DNA from: Caulobacter sp031457805 | GTDB lineage: Bacteria; Pseudomonadota; Alphaproteobacteria; Caulobacterales; Caulobacteraceae | DNA length: 64,000 nt | Reading direction: 5' to 3' | Assembly (NCBI RefSeq): GCF_031457805.1 | Contig: NZ_JAVDXI010000001.1 | Span: forward strand, 248,001 to 312,000 | Part shown: piece after piece, positions 8,778 to 16,144 of the stretch | Position numbering within the stretch: position 1 is the first letter of the stretch | Layout of the letters: the number at the start of each line of letters is the position of its first letter | The notes under the pieces: generated by a model | The model's database searches: none | What the model saw: only the letters and a program-made list of their open reading frames with translations | Told to the model about the DNA's origin: nothing | Program-made: the position numbers and the translations under genes

Positions 8778-9644
8778 ATGAAGCGATTTCCAGCAGCGAC
8801 TATTCTCTTGGCCACGGCTTTGGCGGGCGAGGCATCGGCCGGCGAGATTGAAACCGGCGGGAAGCTTCTTCTAACTCACGGCGTCAGCGCGCTGGAGGGC
8901 GGCGCGGGCGGTGGCCTTGCGACCTGGGCTGTGATTGCCGGCGGCGAGACCAATCGCGGCGTCGGCGGCGAGGTTCACTACACGCATGTCGGCGTCGACG
9001 ACTACAAGCTGGGCGCTTACGGCGCAGCGGTGGGTTATCGTGATCGTGTGGAACTGTCGGCGACCCAGCAGGTGTTCGACACCGGCGCGACCGGCGCCAA
9101 GCTTGGTCTGGGGCGCGGCTTCAAGTTCAAGCAGACCGTCTTGGGCGCCAAGGTGCGGGTGATGGGCGATGCGGTCTATGACCAGGACCGCTGGCTGCCA
9201 CAGATCGCGGTCGGCGCGCAGTACAAGGATAACAATCAGGACGCCCTCGTCCGGGCGCTCGGCGCCAAGAACGACAGCGGCGTCGACTACTATGTCGCCG
9301 CGACCAAGATCCTGCTCGACAAGTCCCTGGTGCTGAGTGGCGCGGTGCGGCTGACCAAGGCCAACCAGACGGGGCTGCTCGGGTTCGGCGGGACCGATGG
9401 CTACAAGCCGCAGTTCGAAGGCTCGGCAGGCTACCTCCTGAGCAAGCGTCTGGTGGTGGGGGCGGAGTATCGGACCAAGCCCAGCAACCTGGCGTTCGCC
9501 AAGGAGGACGACTGGATGGACCTGTTCGCCGCCTACGCCATCAATAAGAACCTGTCGGTGACCGCCGCTTATGTGGATCTCGGCGACATCGCCACCTTCA
9601 AGAACCAGCGCGGTGTCTATCTGTCGCTGCAGGCCGGCTTCTAA
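8778..9644 (+). CDS. DUF3034 family outer-membrane beta-barrel-like protein
   Basis: The 288-residue product begins with a signal peptide (MKRFPAATILLATALAGEASA) and continues as alternating short strands with many Gly, Tyr and aromatic positions, ending GVYLSLQAGF. The final Phe is typical of outer-membrane barrels. The start at 8778 follows a strong GGAGGGGG. It resembles the DUF3034 family, whose function is unknown. It is followed six bases later by a secreted globin gene and faces the cupredoxin/c-di-GMP pair. I infer an outer-membrane porin-like partner of that periplasmic module. Confidence 0.8.
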   Translation: MKRFPAATILLATALAGEASAGEIETGGKLLLTHGVSALEGGAGGGLATWAVIAGGETNRGVGGEVHYTHVGVDDYKLGAYGAAVGYRDRVELSATQQVFDTGATGAKLGLGRGFKFKQTVLGAKVRVMGDAVYDQDRWLPQIAVGAQYKDNNQDALVRALGAKNDSGVDYYVAATKILLDKSLVLSGAVRLTKANQTGLLGFGGTDGYKPQFEGSAGYLLSKRLVVGAEYRTKPSNLAFAKEDDWMDLFAAYAINKNLSVTAAYVDLGDIATFKNQRGVYLSLQAGF

Positions 9645-9650
9645 GGGAAC

Positions 9651-10163
9651 ATGACTATGAAGACCGTCAAAGCCCTCGTCCAAGCCGGTGTCGCCTGCAT
9701 GCTCGTCGCCGGCGCCGCCTTCGCCCAGGACACGACGCCGGCCGGCGAAAAGCCGGTTGATCCCTATACGCAGTCGCCGGCCAACGCCGGGGCCGCGCCG
9801 CTGTCCGACCCGGCGACCTTTCAGGCCTTCCATGGCAAGGAAGGGCTGGCGCGGATCGCCTCTGACCTCGTCGACCGCAGCATCGCCGATCCGAGGATCA
9901 AGGAGATCTTCGCCACCACCGACGTCCCGCGTCTGAAGCGGACCCTGACCGAGCAGTTCTGCTACGTGCTGGGCGGCGGCTGCGTCTATACTGGCCGCGA
10001 CATGGCGGCGGTTCACAAGGACATGGGCGTCACCAATAAGGACTTCAACGCCCTGGTCGAGAACCTGCAGTGGGCGATGGACAAGGAGGGCGTGCCCTTC
10101 GCCGTCCAGAACAAGCTGCTGGCCAAGCTGGCCCCCATGCAGCGCAAGGTGGTCGAGCGGTAG
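9651..10163 (+). CDS. Exported group 1-type truncated hemoglobin
   Basis: This 170-residue protein has a signal peptide (ending AGAAFAQD) followed by a 2-over-2 globin domain. FHGKEGLARIASDLVDR matches the B-helix region, LTEQFCYVLGGGCVYTGRDM the E region, and AVHKDMGVTNKDF the F region with the proximal His. Truncated globins bind O2, NO or CO on heme. Most are cytoplasmic, so a signal peptide is notable. It starts six bases after the DUF3034 stop, so the two are one transcript. ATG 9651 and ATG 9657 are both possible starts. Confidence 0.87.
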   Translation: MTMKTVKALVQAGVACMLVAGAAFAQDTTPAGEKPVDPYTQSPANAGAAPLSDPATFQAFHGKEGLARIASDLVDRSIADPRIKEIFATTDVPRLKRTLTEQFCYVLGGGCVYTGRDMAAVHKDMGVTNKDFNALVENLQWAMDKEGVPFAVQNKLLAKLAPMQRKVVER

Positions 10164-10232
10164 GGCCGCTCCGCACTTGAAATGCCTAGCGCTCGCGCGG
10201 ATATGAGGTCCCCGGAACAGGAGGCCTCGCCC

Positions 10233-11330
10233 GTGACCGCAACCCTCGATGACGCCCGCACGGCGCTGGACCGTATCGCCGACCCGGCCAGCGGGCAGGG
10301 GCTGGTGGCGGCGGGACTGGTCCAGGGCCTCGTCGTCCGTAACGGCCGCGCCGGCTTCATGCTGGAGGTCCCCGCCAGCGTCGTCGCGTCCTACGCCCCG
10401 GTGCGCGAGGCTGCCGAGAAGGCTCTCGCCGCCCTGCCGGGCGTCGAGCAGGCCCAGGTGGTGCTGACCGCCCAGGCGGCCGAGGGCGCGACCCGCGTTC
10501 GCAAGGGCGCCAAGATCACCGAGGATCCCCAGGCCCGCATGGCCCCGCCGCCCGAGGCGGAAAAGCCCAAGCATGTGCGCCATGTCATCGCCGTGGCTTC
10601 GGGCAAGGGCGGGGTGGGCAAGTCGACCGTCTCGACCAATCTCGCGGTCGCCTTCGCCCGGATGGGACTGCGCGTGGGTCTGTTGGACGCCGACATCTAT
10701 GGGCCCTCGGCCCCCAAGATGATGGGTGTCGACGGCGATCCGTTATTTGAGAATGAGAAGCTGCAGCCGCTGGAGGCGCATGGCGTCAAGCTGATGTCGA
10801 TCGGCTTCATCGTCGATGAGGGCAAGGCGATGATCTGGCGCGGGCCGATGGCCTCGTCGGCCGTTCGCCAGATGATCCACGACGTGGCCTGGGGCTCTGA
10901 GGCGCAGCCGCTGGACGTGCTGGTCGTCGATCTGCCGCCGGGCACTGGCGACGTGCAGCTGACCCTGGTGCAGAAGCTCCGCATCGACGGCGCGGTGCTG
11001 GTGACCACGCCGCAGGAGATCGCCCTGATCGATGCGCGTCGGGCGGCCTCGATGTTCGAGAAAACCGCGACCCCGATCCTGGGTCTGATCGAGAATATGG
11101 CCTTCTTCGCTGATCCCTCGACCGGTGCGCCGATCCCGATCTTCGGCGAGGGCGGCGGCGTCGCCGAGGCGGCGCGGCTGAACGTGCCGCTGCTGGGCCG
11201 CGTGCCGATCGAGATCGCCGTCCGCCTGGGCGGCGATCAGGGCGTGCCGGCGGTCATCGGCGAGCCCAAGGGGCAGGCCGCGCAGGTGTTCGTCGGGGCC
11301 GCGCAGCAGCTCTGGGAAGCAATCGACTAG
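10233..11330 (+). CDS. apbC: Mrp/NBP35-family P-loop ATPase, Fe-S cluster carrier
   Basis: Mrp/ApbC proteins bind and hand over Fe-S clusters using ATP. The 365-residue protein has an N-terminal MIP18-like domain (about 1-90), then the deviant Walker A GKGGVGKS at about 124-131, and DADIYGPSAPKMMG as the switch region. The GTG at 10233 follows AGGAGG with eight bases spacing; an ATG at 10182 would add 17 residues but has no ribosome site. The CPxC cluster-ligand motif found in many homologues after the NM(S/A)xF segment is absent; the place reads NMAFFADPSTG. Confidence 0.9.
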   Translation: MTATLDDARTALDRIADPASGQGLVAAGLVQGLVVRNGRAGFMLEVPASVVASYAPVREAAEKALAALPGVEQAQVVLTAQAAEGATRVRKGAKITEDPQARMAPPPEAEKPKHVRHVIAVASGKGGVGKSTVSTNLAVAFARMGLRVGLLDADIYGPSAPKMMGVDGDPLFENEKLQPLEAHGVKLMSIGFIVDEGKAMIWRGPMASSAVRQMIHDVAWGSEAQPLDVLVVDLPPGTGDVQLTLVQKLRIDGAVLVTTPQEIALIDARRAASMFEKTATPILGLIENMAFFADPSTGAPIPIFGEGGGVAEAARLNVPLLGRVPIEIAVRLGGDQGVPAVIGEPKGQAAQVFVGAAQQLWEAID

Positions 11331-11333
11331 ACG

Positions 11334-11365
11334 AAAAAGCCCGCCTGGATCGCTCCAGGCGGGCT
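11334..11365 (-). terminator. Intrinsic terminator of the FadL-like gene
   Basis: AGCCCGCCTGGA and TCCAGGCGGGCT form a 12-bp stem with a 4-base loop. On the minus strand it is followed by TTTTTCG, a proper U tract. It lies between convergent genes and would mainly stop transcription from the FadL-like gene. On the plus strand the tail (GCTTGTT) is weaker, so it may partly serve apbC too. Confidence 0.88.
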
Positions 11366-11388
11366 GCTTGTTCCAGGGACGTTCAGCC

Positions 11389-12687
11389 TTAGAAGCTGAA
11401 GCGCGCGCCGGCGGCCAGCACCACGGCCGAGCCTTCGACATCGCCGCGCAGGCGGACGGTCGAGCTGGTCGCGGTGACGTCGGTGCGGTTGATCTGGCTC
11501 TTGTCGAAGGCGATGTAGCTGAGCGCGGCGTCGAGCTTCAGGTTCTCGGTCGCGGCCCAGGTGGCGCCGGTGGCGTACATCATGCGGTCGCCGTCCGGCA
11601 CGCGGGCGGTGCGGCCCACGTCCGGCGTCGGGGTCGGGTCGTACTGGACGCCGGCCCGCAGAGTCAGGCGGGGCGAGGCCTGGTAGTCGACACCGGCCGC
11701 GTAAGTCGTGATGTCCTTGTAGTCCTGGGCGCTGGTCGACCCGCCGCCGGCGAAGGCCACGCGGATCGCGTCAAACTCGCTCCAGCCCACGCGGCTGATC
11801 GAGCCGTTCAGGGTCCACTGGTCGTTCACCGCCCAGCGTGCGCCGAGGTTGGCGATCCAGGGCAGGGTGATCTTGGCCTGGCCATCGACCGTGAAGTTGT
11901 TGGCGGCGGGGATCGGGGCCAGGAGGCCCGAGACCTTCACCGTGCCGTCCAGCTTGTGGTCGATCTTGCTGCGGTAGCTGGCGCCGATGGTCAGGCTCTT
12001 CGTCGGGTGCAGCTGAGCGCCGACCGTGTAGCCGTAGGCCCAGCCGTCGCCCTTCAGCGACTGCGCGCCGTCGGGCTGCAGCGGCGAGATGTTGGGCAGG
12101 GCGTTGGTCAGTTCGGCGTCGGCGTACATCGCCGTGACGCCCACGCCCAGGTCCAGCATGTCGTTGACGCGGTAGGCGACGACGCCGTCGACGTTCACCG
12201 TGCGCAGCTGCGACTTCAGCGCGTCGTAGCGGGTCCAGCTGTCGGGGTTGTACTCGGTGGTGAAGTTGTAGGGCGCGGCGACCGACAGGCCCAGCGAGAG
12301 CTTGTCGTTGAGCTTCCAGGCGCCGCCCAGGTTCGGGACGATCCCGTCGTTGATCGGATCAAAGGCGGTGTTGGCGCCGCCCACCGGGGTGGTCAGGCCG
12401 GCCGGCGGAACCGGGCGGGTGATGGTCGAGCCGGTGCTGGTGGCCTTCGAGTCCACCTGGATCGCGTTGAGGCCGAAATAGGCTTCGCTGCGGGCGATGC
12501 CGGCGATCGCGGCGGGGTTCCACCACAGGCTGCCGACGCCCTTGTCGGCGACTTCGCCGGAATAGGCGCGGCCCGCGCCGCGGACCGATTGTTCCTGCAG
12601 GTAGAAGGCCGAAGCGGAGGCCTGGGAGGCGGCGACGAGCGCCACGAAAGCCACGCCGACGGCGAGGCGGGTACGCGTAGAAGACAT
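11389..12687 (-). CDS. FadL/OMPP1-family outer-membrane transporter of hydrophobic compounds
   Basis: The 432-residue protein has a signal peptide (ending ASQASA) and the FadL N-terminal hatch region SAFYLQEQSVRGAGRAYSG followed by SLWWNPAAIAGI, where the NPA motif is diagnostic. The rest is a long beta-barrel with aromatic strand ends and a terminal GARFSF. FadL proteins let long-chain fatty acids and other hydrophobic molecules cross the outer membrane. The next gene upstream on the same strand encodes a dehydrogenase plausible for acyl-CoA or steroid metabolism, but a terminator separates the two. Confidence 0.93.
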   Translation of the reverse strand: MSSTRTRLAVGVAFVALVAASQASASAFYLQEQSVRGAGRAYSGEVADKGVGSLWWNPAAIAGIARSEAYFGLNAIQVDSKATSTGSTITRPVPPAGLTTPVGGANTAFDPINDGIVPNLGGAWKLNDKLSLGLSVAAPYNFTTEYNPDSWTRYDALKSQLRTVNVDGVVAYRVNDMLDLGVGVTAMYADAELTNALPNISPLQPDGAQSLKGDGWAYGYTVGAQLHPTKSLTIGASYRSKIDHKLDGTVKVSGLLAPIPAANNFTVDGQAKITLPWIANLGARWAVNDQWTLNGSISRVGWSEFDAIRVAFAGGGSTSAQDYKDITTYAAGVDYQASPRLTLRAGVQYDPTPTPDVGRTARVPDGDRMMYATGATWAATENLKLDAALSYIAFDKSQINRTDVTATSSTVRLRGDVEGSAVVLAAGARFSF

Positions 12688-12826
12688 TTTGACTTGCGAC
12701 CTTCTTGGGGAGGAGGAGGTCCGCCGGGCGCCGGCTGGCGCACGAGGAGCGCCGCCTGTAACCCATCTAGTAAAATATCGTTGTTATTATTTGAAGTGGG
12801 TGTGAATTTTGTACTGTCTGTAAAAG

Positions 12827-12850
12827 AAACGGGGGCAATCGCCCCCGTTT
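12827..12850 (-). terminator. Intrinsic terminator downstream of the SDR gene
   Basis: AAACGGGGGC-AATC-GCCCCCGTTT is a 10-bp stem followed on the minus strand by CTTTTAC. It lies about 67 bases after the SDR stop and upstream of the FadL-like gene, so it separates the two transcription units. Confidence 0.8.
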
Positions 12851-12916
12851 TAATCGCTGTTCTGTCAAATACTGATCGAACGATGCTTTTCGATCATTGT
12901 TTTATTTGGGGTGGTG

Positions 12917-13822
12917 TCAGCCGCCAGCCATCTTGCGGAAGAACTTCTGGCCCTGTTCGCCGCCATTGAAATAGGCCTTCTGACCGTCCTCAGCGGTGAT
13001 CTGGCCCCAGCTGTCGCGGACTTCCTCGGCCGACAGGCCGCCTTCGCCCAGATAGACGCCTTCGGTCTCGTAGATGCGCGACAGGGCGAAGGCGCCGGCG
13101 CCGGCGGTCAGGATCGCGCCGGTCGGCGCCTCGTCCGAGCAGAGATAGACGACGCCCGGCGTCACATATTCGGGGGCAAGCTTGGCCAGCACTTCGGGCG
13201 GCATCAGGCCTTCGGTCATGCGGGTGGCCGCCACCGGGCTGATGGCGTTGATCTTGACGTCGTTCTTGGCGCCTTCAAGCTTGAGGGTGTTCATCAGGCC
13301 CAGCACCGCCATCTTGGCCGCGCCATAGTTGCTCTGGCCGAAGTTGCCGTACATGCCCGACGACGAGGTGGTCACGACGATGCGGCCGTAGTTCTGGGCC
13401 TTCATGATGTCCCACACGGCCTTGATCGGCTTGAAGGTGCCCCAGACGTGGACCTGCATGACCGCCTCGAAGTCGGCCAGCTCCATCTTGGTCAGGGTGC
13501 GGTCGCGCAGGATACCGGCGTTAGCGATCAGGATGTCGATACGGCCCCAGGTGTCCATGGCGGTCTGGACCATGTTGGCCACGCCCGCATCGTCGGTCAC
13601 CGAAGCGCCGTGGGCGATGGCTTCGCCGCCAAACGCCTTGATCTCTTCCACGACCTTCTGAGCCGCCTCGGACGAGCCGCCCGAGCCGTCGACGCTGCCG
13701 CCCAGGTCGTTGACGACCACCTTGGCGCCGCGACGCGCCAGTTCCAGGGCGTGCTGTCGGCCAAGCCCGCCGCCGGCGCCCGTCACGATCGCCACCTTGC
13801 CGTCGAAGCGGATGTCCGCCAT
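12917..13822 (-). CDS. Short-chain dehydrogenase/reductase (multifunctional 3-hydroxyacyl-CoA dehydrogenase type)
   Basis: The 301-residue protein has the Rossmann motif TGAGGGLG near residues 15-22, NAG at about 100, and the catalytic set Ser (TSSSGMYGNFG), Tyr and Lys (SNYGAAKMA). An insert VVVNDLGGSVDGSGGSSEAAQKV after strand 2 is characteristic of the dehydrogenase part of peroxisomal type 2 multifunctional enzymes (17-beta-HSD type 4). A C-terminal tail of about 50 residues extends past the usual SDR end. The likely substrate is a 3-hydroxyacyl-CoA, but this is by family only. Confidence 0.88.
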   Translation of the reverse strand: MADIRFDGKVAIVTGAGGGLGRQHALELARRGAKVVVNDLGGSVDGSGGSSEAAQKVVEEIKAFGGEAIAHGASVTDDAGVANMVQTAMDTWGRIDILIANAGILRDRTLTKMELADFEAVMQVHVWGTFKPIKAVWDIMKAQNYGRIVVTTSSSGMYGNFGQSNYGAAKMAVLGLMNTLKLEGAKNDVKINAISPVAATRMTEGLMPPEVLAKLAPEYVTPGVVYLCSDEAPTGAILTAGAGAFALSRIYETEGVYLGEGGLSAEEVRDSWGQITAEDGQKAYFNGGEQGQKFFRKMAGG

Positions 13823-13957
13823 GCCGAAGTCTCCCTCAAACGTGTGTTTGGTTTGGCGCGTTTGTGCGGCGCGGGAGAGGGGAGGTCAAGGGGAGGGGGT
13901 TCCATCGTTCCGCAGTGCTTGGATCTCCCTTCCCCTTGATGGGGAAGGGCCGGGATA

Positions 13958-14072
13958 AATCCTCCCCCCAGCGGGGGAGGTGTCGGCGGAGCCGACGGAG
14001 GGGGAAGAAGCCGGCTTGGCAGCACTTCCCCCTCCGGCCTTCGGCCTCCTCCCCCTCTGGGGGGAGGATTTT
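13958..14072. repeat. GC-rich palindromic repeat, family A copy 1
   Basis: Arms AATCCTCCCCCCAGCGGG... and ...TCTGGGGGGAGGATTT are inverted copies about 48 bases long, each containing its own smaller palindrome (GTCGGCGGAGCCGAC, GGCCTTCGGCC). Related copies are at 33532-33650 and 39101-39222. The shared edge is TCCTCCCCC ... GGGGGAGGA with a variable centre. Confidence 0.88.
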
Positions 14073-14120
14073 CAGAACGTCCGACCAGGGTCGATAGCTG
14101 TCTGGCGCCTTCCACAAAAA

Positions 14121-14253
14121 CCCGACCTTCCCGGCGAATGCCGGGACCCAGATCGAACCCACTGACACTGATCCATTCAGCGCTGCGTTACGTCGCATCA
14201 TCCCCAGCCGCCCCGGATGAATCTGGGCCCCGGCATTCGCCGGGGAGGTCGGT
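14121..14253. repeat. Palindromic repeat, family B
   Basis: The arms CCCGACCTTCCCGGCGAATG... (14121-14153) and ATCTGGGCCCCGGCATTCGC... (14221-14253) are near-perfect reverse complements, each with an internal CCCGGCGAATGCCGGG palindrome. They are separated by 67 bases with no coding potential. The layout resembles a small non-autonomous element or paired BIME-like unit. Confidence 0.82.
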
Positions 14254-14314
14254 TGTTGAAGTATCCGCCCAGGATCGAAGCCCGACCCGCACATTCTCCA
14301 GCGCAGCAAAATAA

Positions 14315-14343
14315 AAACGCCGCGCGGGGGCCGCGCGGCGTTT
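14315..14343 (-). terminator. Intrinsic terminator of the exporter operon
   Basis: AAACGCCGCGCGG and CCGCGCGGCGTTT form a 13-bp stem with a GGG loop. On the minus strand it is followed by TTATTTTG. It lies 27 bases after the adaptor-protein stop and ends the three-gene exporter transcript. Confidence 0.88.
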
Positions 14344-14369
14344 CAAGGCGTTGTGGGCTGAGGCGGGCC

Positions 14370-15374
14370 TTAGGCCTTCTTCTTGGCTCCGCCGGCCACC
14401 GGCGGGGTCGGCTTGTCGCGCTTCACGCCGGCCTTCTGGCCGGGCTTCATGAACTTCACCAGCACGCGCTGGCCGACCAGCAGCGGGGCGCCGTCGGCGC
14501 TGACCACCACCTCGACGACGCGCTCGTCGCTGCGCTGGCTGGGGTCGTCCGAGGCCAGCTTGCGGGCGCCGAAGACGGCGGCGCGGCGCAGGACCTTGCC
14601 GACATAGGTCTTGTCCGGATCACCTTCCGGCTGGATCTCGACCTCCTGGCCGATCGTCACGTTCGGGATGTCGGCTTCGACGATCTCGGCGCGGGCGATG
14701 CGCTGGGTGTTGGGCTCGAGGTCGAACATGGCGGTGACGTTCAGGGTCGAGGCGCCCGAGCCCGGATTGGCCTGGCGGCGGGCGATGCGGCCGTCGGCCG
14801 GCGCGCGGATCACCGTCAGTTCCTGATTGTAATTGGCCTGCGCCAGCTGGGCCGAGGCGACACTGATCTGCGCCTGCTGGGTGCCGATATTGGCCTGGGC
14901 CTGGGCGATCTGGTCGCGGGCGGCGTCCAGCTTCTGGGCCGCGACATAGTTCGCGCCAGCCAGGCCTTGCAGGCGGTTGAACTCACGCTGGGCCGTGCGC
15001 AGCTGCACTTGATAGAGCGCCAGCTGGGCCTTGGCCGAGGAAAGGTTCGCCGCCGCCGTCTGGGCGGCCAGGCGGACGTCGTCGTCCTCCTGCTTGGCCA
15101 GGGGCTGGCCCTTGGTGACGATGTCGCCTTCCTGCACGAAGACTTCGCGCACGATGCCCGGGCGGCGCGCGGCCACCTGGATCACGCCGCCTTCGACGTC
15201 GGCCTTGCCCTGGGCGATGGCCGCGTAGGGAGAGGGCTCTTCTTGGGCGGCGGCGGCCTCAAGCTTCTTCTTCTTTTCGGCCTGTTGGCCCTTGGCGTAG
15301 AAGAAGCCGCCGCCGAGCAGCAGCACGACGACCAGGACGATGTAGAAGGCGGGTCGGCGCAGGAAGCCGGGCAT
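14370..15374 (-). CDS. HlyD/DevB-type periplasmic adaptor of an ABC exporter
   Basis: The 334-residue protein starts with one membrane segment (about residues 9-27) and continues in the periplasm. It has a lipoyl-like half motif (VAARRPGIVREVFVQEGDIVTKGQPLA), a coiled-coil hairpin (about 105-190, rich in Ala, Gln and Leu), the second lipoyl half (TVIRAPADGRIARRQANPG) and a beta-barrel domain. The tail is Lys-rich. It is the third gene of a permease-ATPase-adaptor operon like DevC-DevA-DevB, which exports glycolipids in cyanobacteria. The cargo here is unknown. Confidence 0.9.
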   Translation of the reverse strand: MPGFLRRPAFYIVLVVVLLLGGGFFYAKGQQAEKKKKLEAAAAQEEPSPYAAIAQGKADVEGGVIQVAARRPGIVREVFVQEGDIVTKGQPLAKQEDDDVRLAAQTAAANLSSAKAQLALYQVQLRTAQREFNRLQGLAGANYVAAQKLDAARDQIAQAQANIGTQQAQISVASAQLAQANYNQELTVIRAPADGRIARRQANPGSGASTLNVTAMFDLEPNTQRIARAEIVEADIPNVTIGQEVEIQPEGDPDKTYVGKVLRRAAVFGARKLASDDPSQRSDERVVEVVVSADGAPLLVGQRVLVKFMKPGQKAGVKRDKPTPPVAGGAKKKA

Positions 15375-15394
15375 GTGGAAATTCCCCCAGAAAA

Positions 15395-16144
15395 TCAGTG
15401 GCTGAGCGGCGCGGGATTGGCGTCGGGCGTTCTACGCACGTCGTCCAGGATCCGGCCGTCTTCGATGTGGATGACGCGGTCGGCATAGGCCTCAAGCCGC
15501 GGGTCGTGGGTCACGCAGATCACCGCCGCGCCGCGGACGGAGGCCGCCTCGCGCAGCAGTCGGATGACAACCTGGCCGTTCTCGCCGTCGAGGGCCGAGG
15601 TCGGCTCGTCGGCGAAGATCAGGTTTGGGTTCTTGGCGAGCGCGCGGGCGATGGCCACGCGCTGCTTTTCACCGCCCGACAGCTCCGACGGGCGCTGGTT
15701 GACGCGCGGACCAAGGCCCACCGACTCCAGCGCGGCCTGGGCGCGACGCGCCTGCTCGCCAGGGCTGGCGCCCTGGTACTTCAGCGCCGTCATCACCTGC
15801 TGCTTGGCCGTGAGGGCCGGGAACAGGTTGAAGCCCTGGAAGATGAAGCCGCAGTGGTCCAGGCGGAACTTGTCGATCTTCCCGCTGGACAGGGCCCATA
15901 GGTCCTTGGCCTCAAGGGCCGAAACCTTGCCTTCGTCCGGCTTCAACAAACCCGATAGCGCCGCCACCAGGGTCGACTTGCCCGAGCCCGACGGACCCAT
16001 GACCATGGTCACGTCGCCGTGCTTGGCGTCGAAATCGATGCCCTTGAGCACTTCGATATACGAGCGGCCGGTCTTGAAGCGCTTGACTAAGCCCTTGGCT
16101 TGCAGGGCGGTTTCGCCGCGCTTGTGCGCGTTGTCACGGGTCAT
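15395..16144 (-). CDS. ABC transporter ATP-binding protein (DevA/LolD/MacB type)
   Basis: The 249-residue ATPase has Walker A GPSGSGKST, a Q loop (GFIFQGFNLFPALT), the signature LSGGEKQRVAIARALA, Walker B LIFADEPTSALD, and the H loop VTHD. It is the MacB/LolD/DevA class that pairs with four-helix permeases. The ATG at 16144 overlaps the permease stop (ATGA), so translation is coupled. It powers the adjacent permease. Confidence 0.94.
   Translation of the reverse strand: MTRDNAHKRGETALQAKGLVKRFKTGRSYIEVLKGIDFDAKHGDVTMVMGPSGSGKSTLVAALSGLLKPDEGKVSALEAKDLWALSSGKIDKFRLDHCGFIFQGFNLFPALTAKQQVMTALKYQGASPGEQARRAQAALESVGLGPRVNQRPSELSGGEKQRVAIARALAKNPNLIFADEPTSALDGENGQVVIRLLREAASVRGAAVICVTHDPRLEAYADRVIHIEDGRILDDVRRTPDANPAPLSH

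Larger units (their letters stand above)
13823..14369. other. 547-base intergenic region made of palindromic repeats
   Basis: This gap separates the SDR gene from the exporter genes; both are on the minus strand. I find no convincing gene in it. It holds a small hairpin (13927-13949), a GC-rich 115-base inverted repeat (13958-14072), a second inverted repeat of another family (14121-14253) and the terminator of the adaptor gene (14315-14343). The SDR promoter probably lies between 13823 and 13925. Confidence 0.8.
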
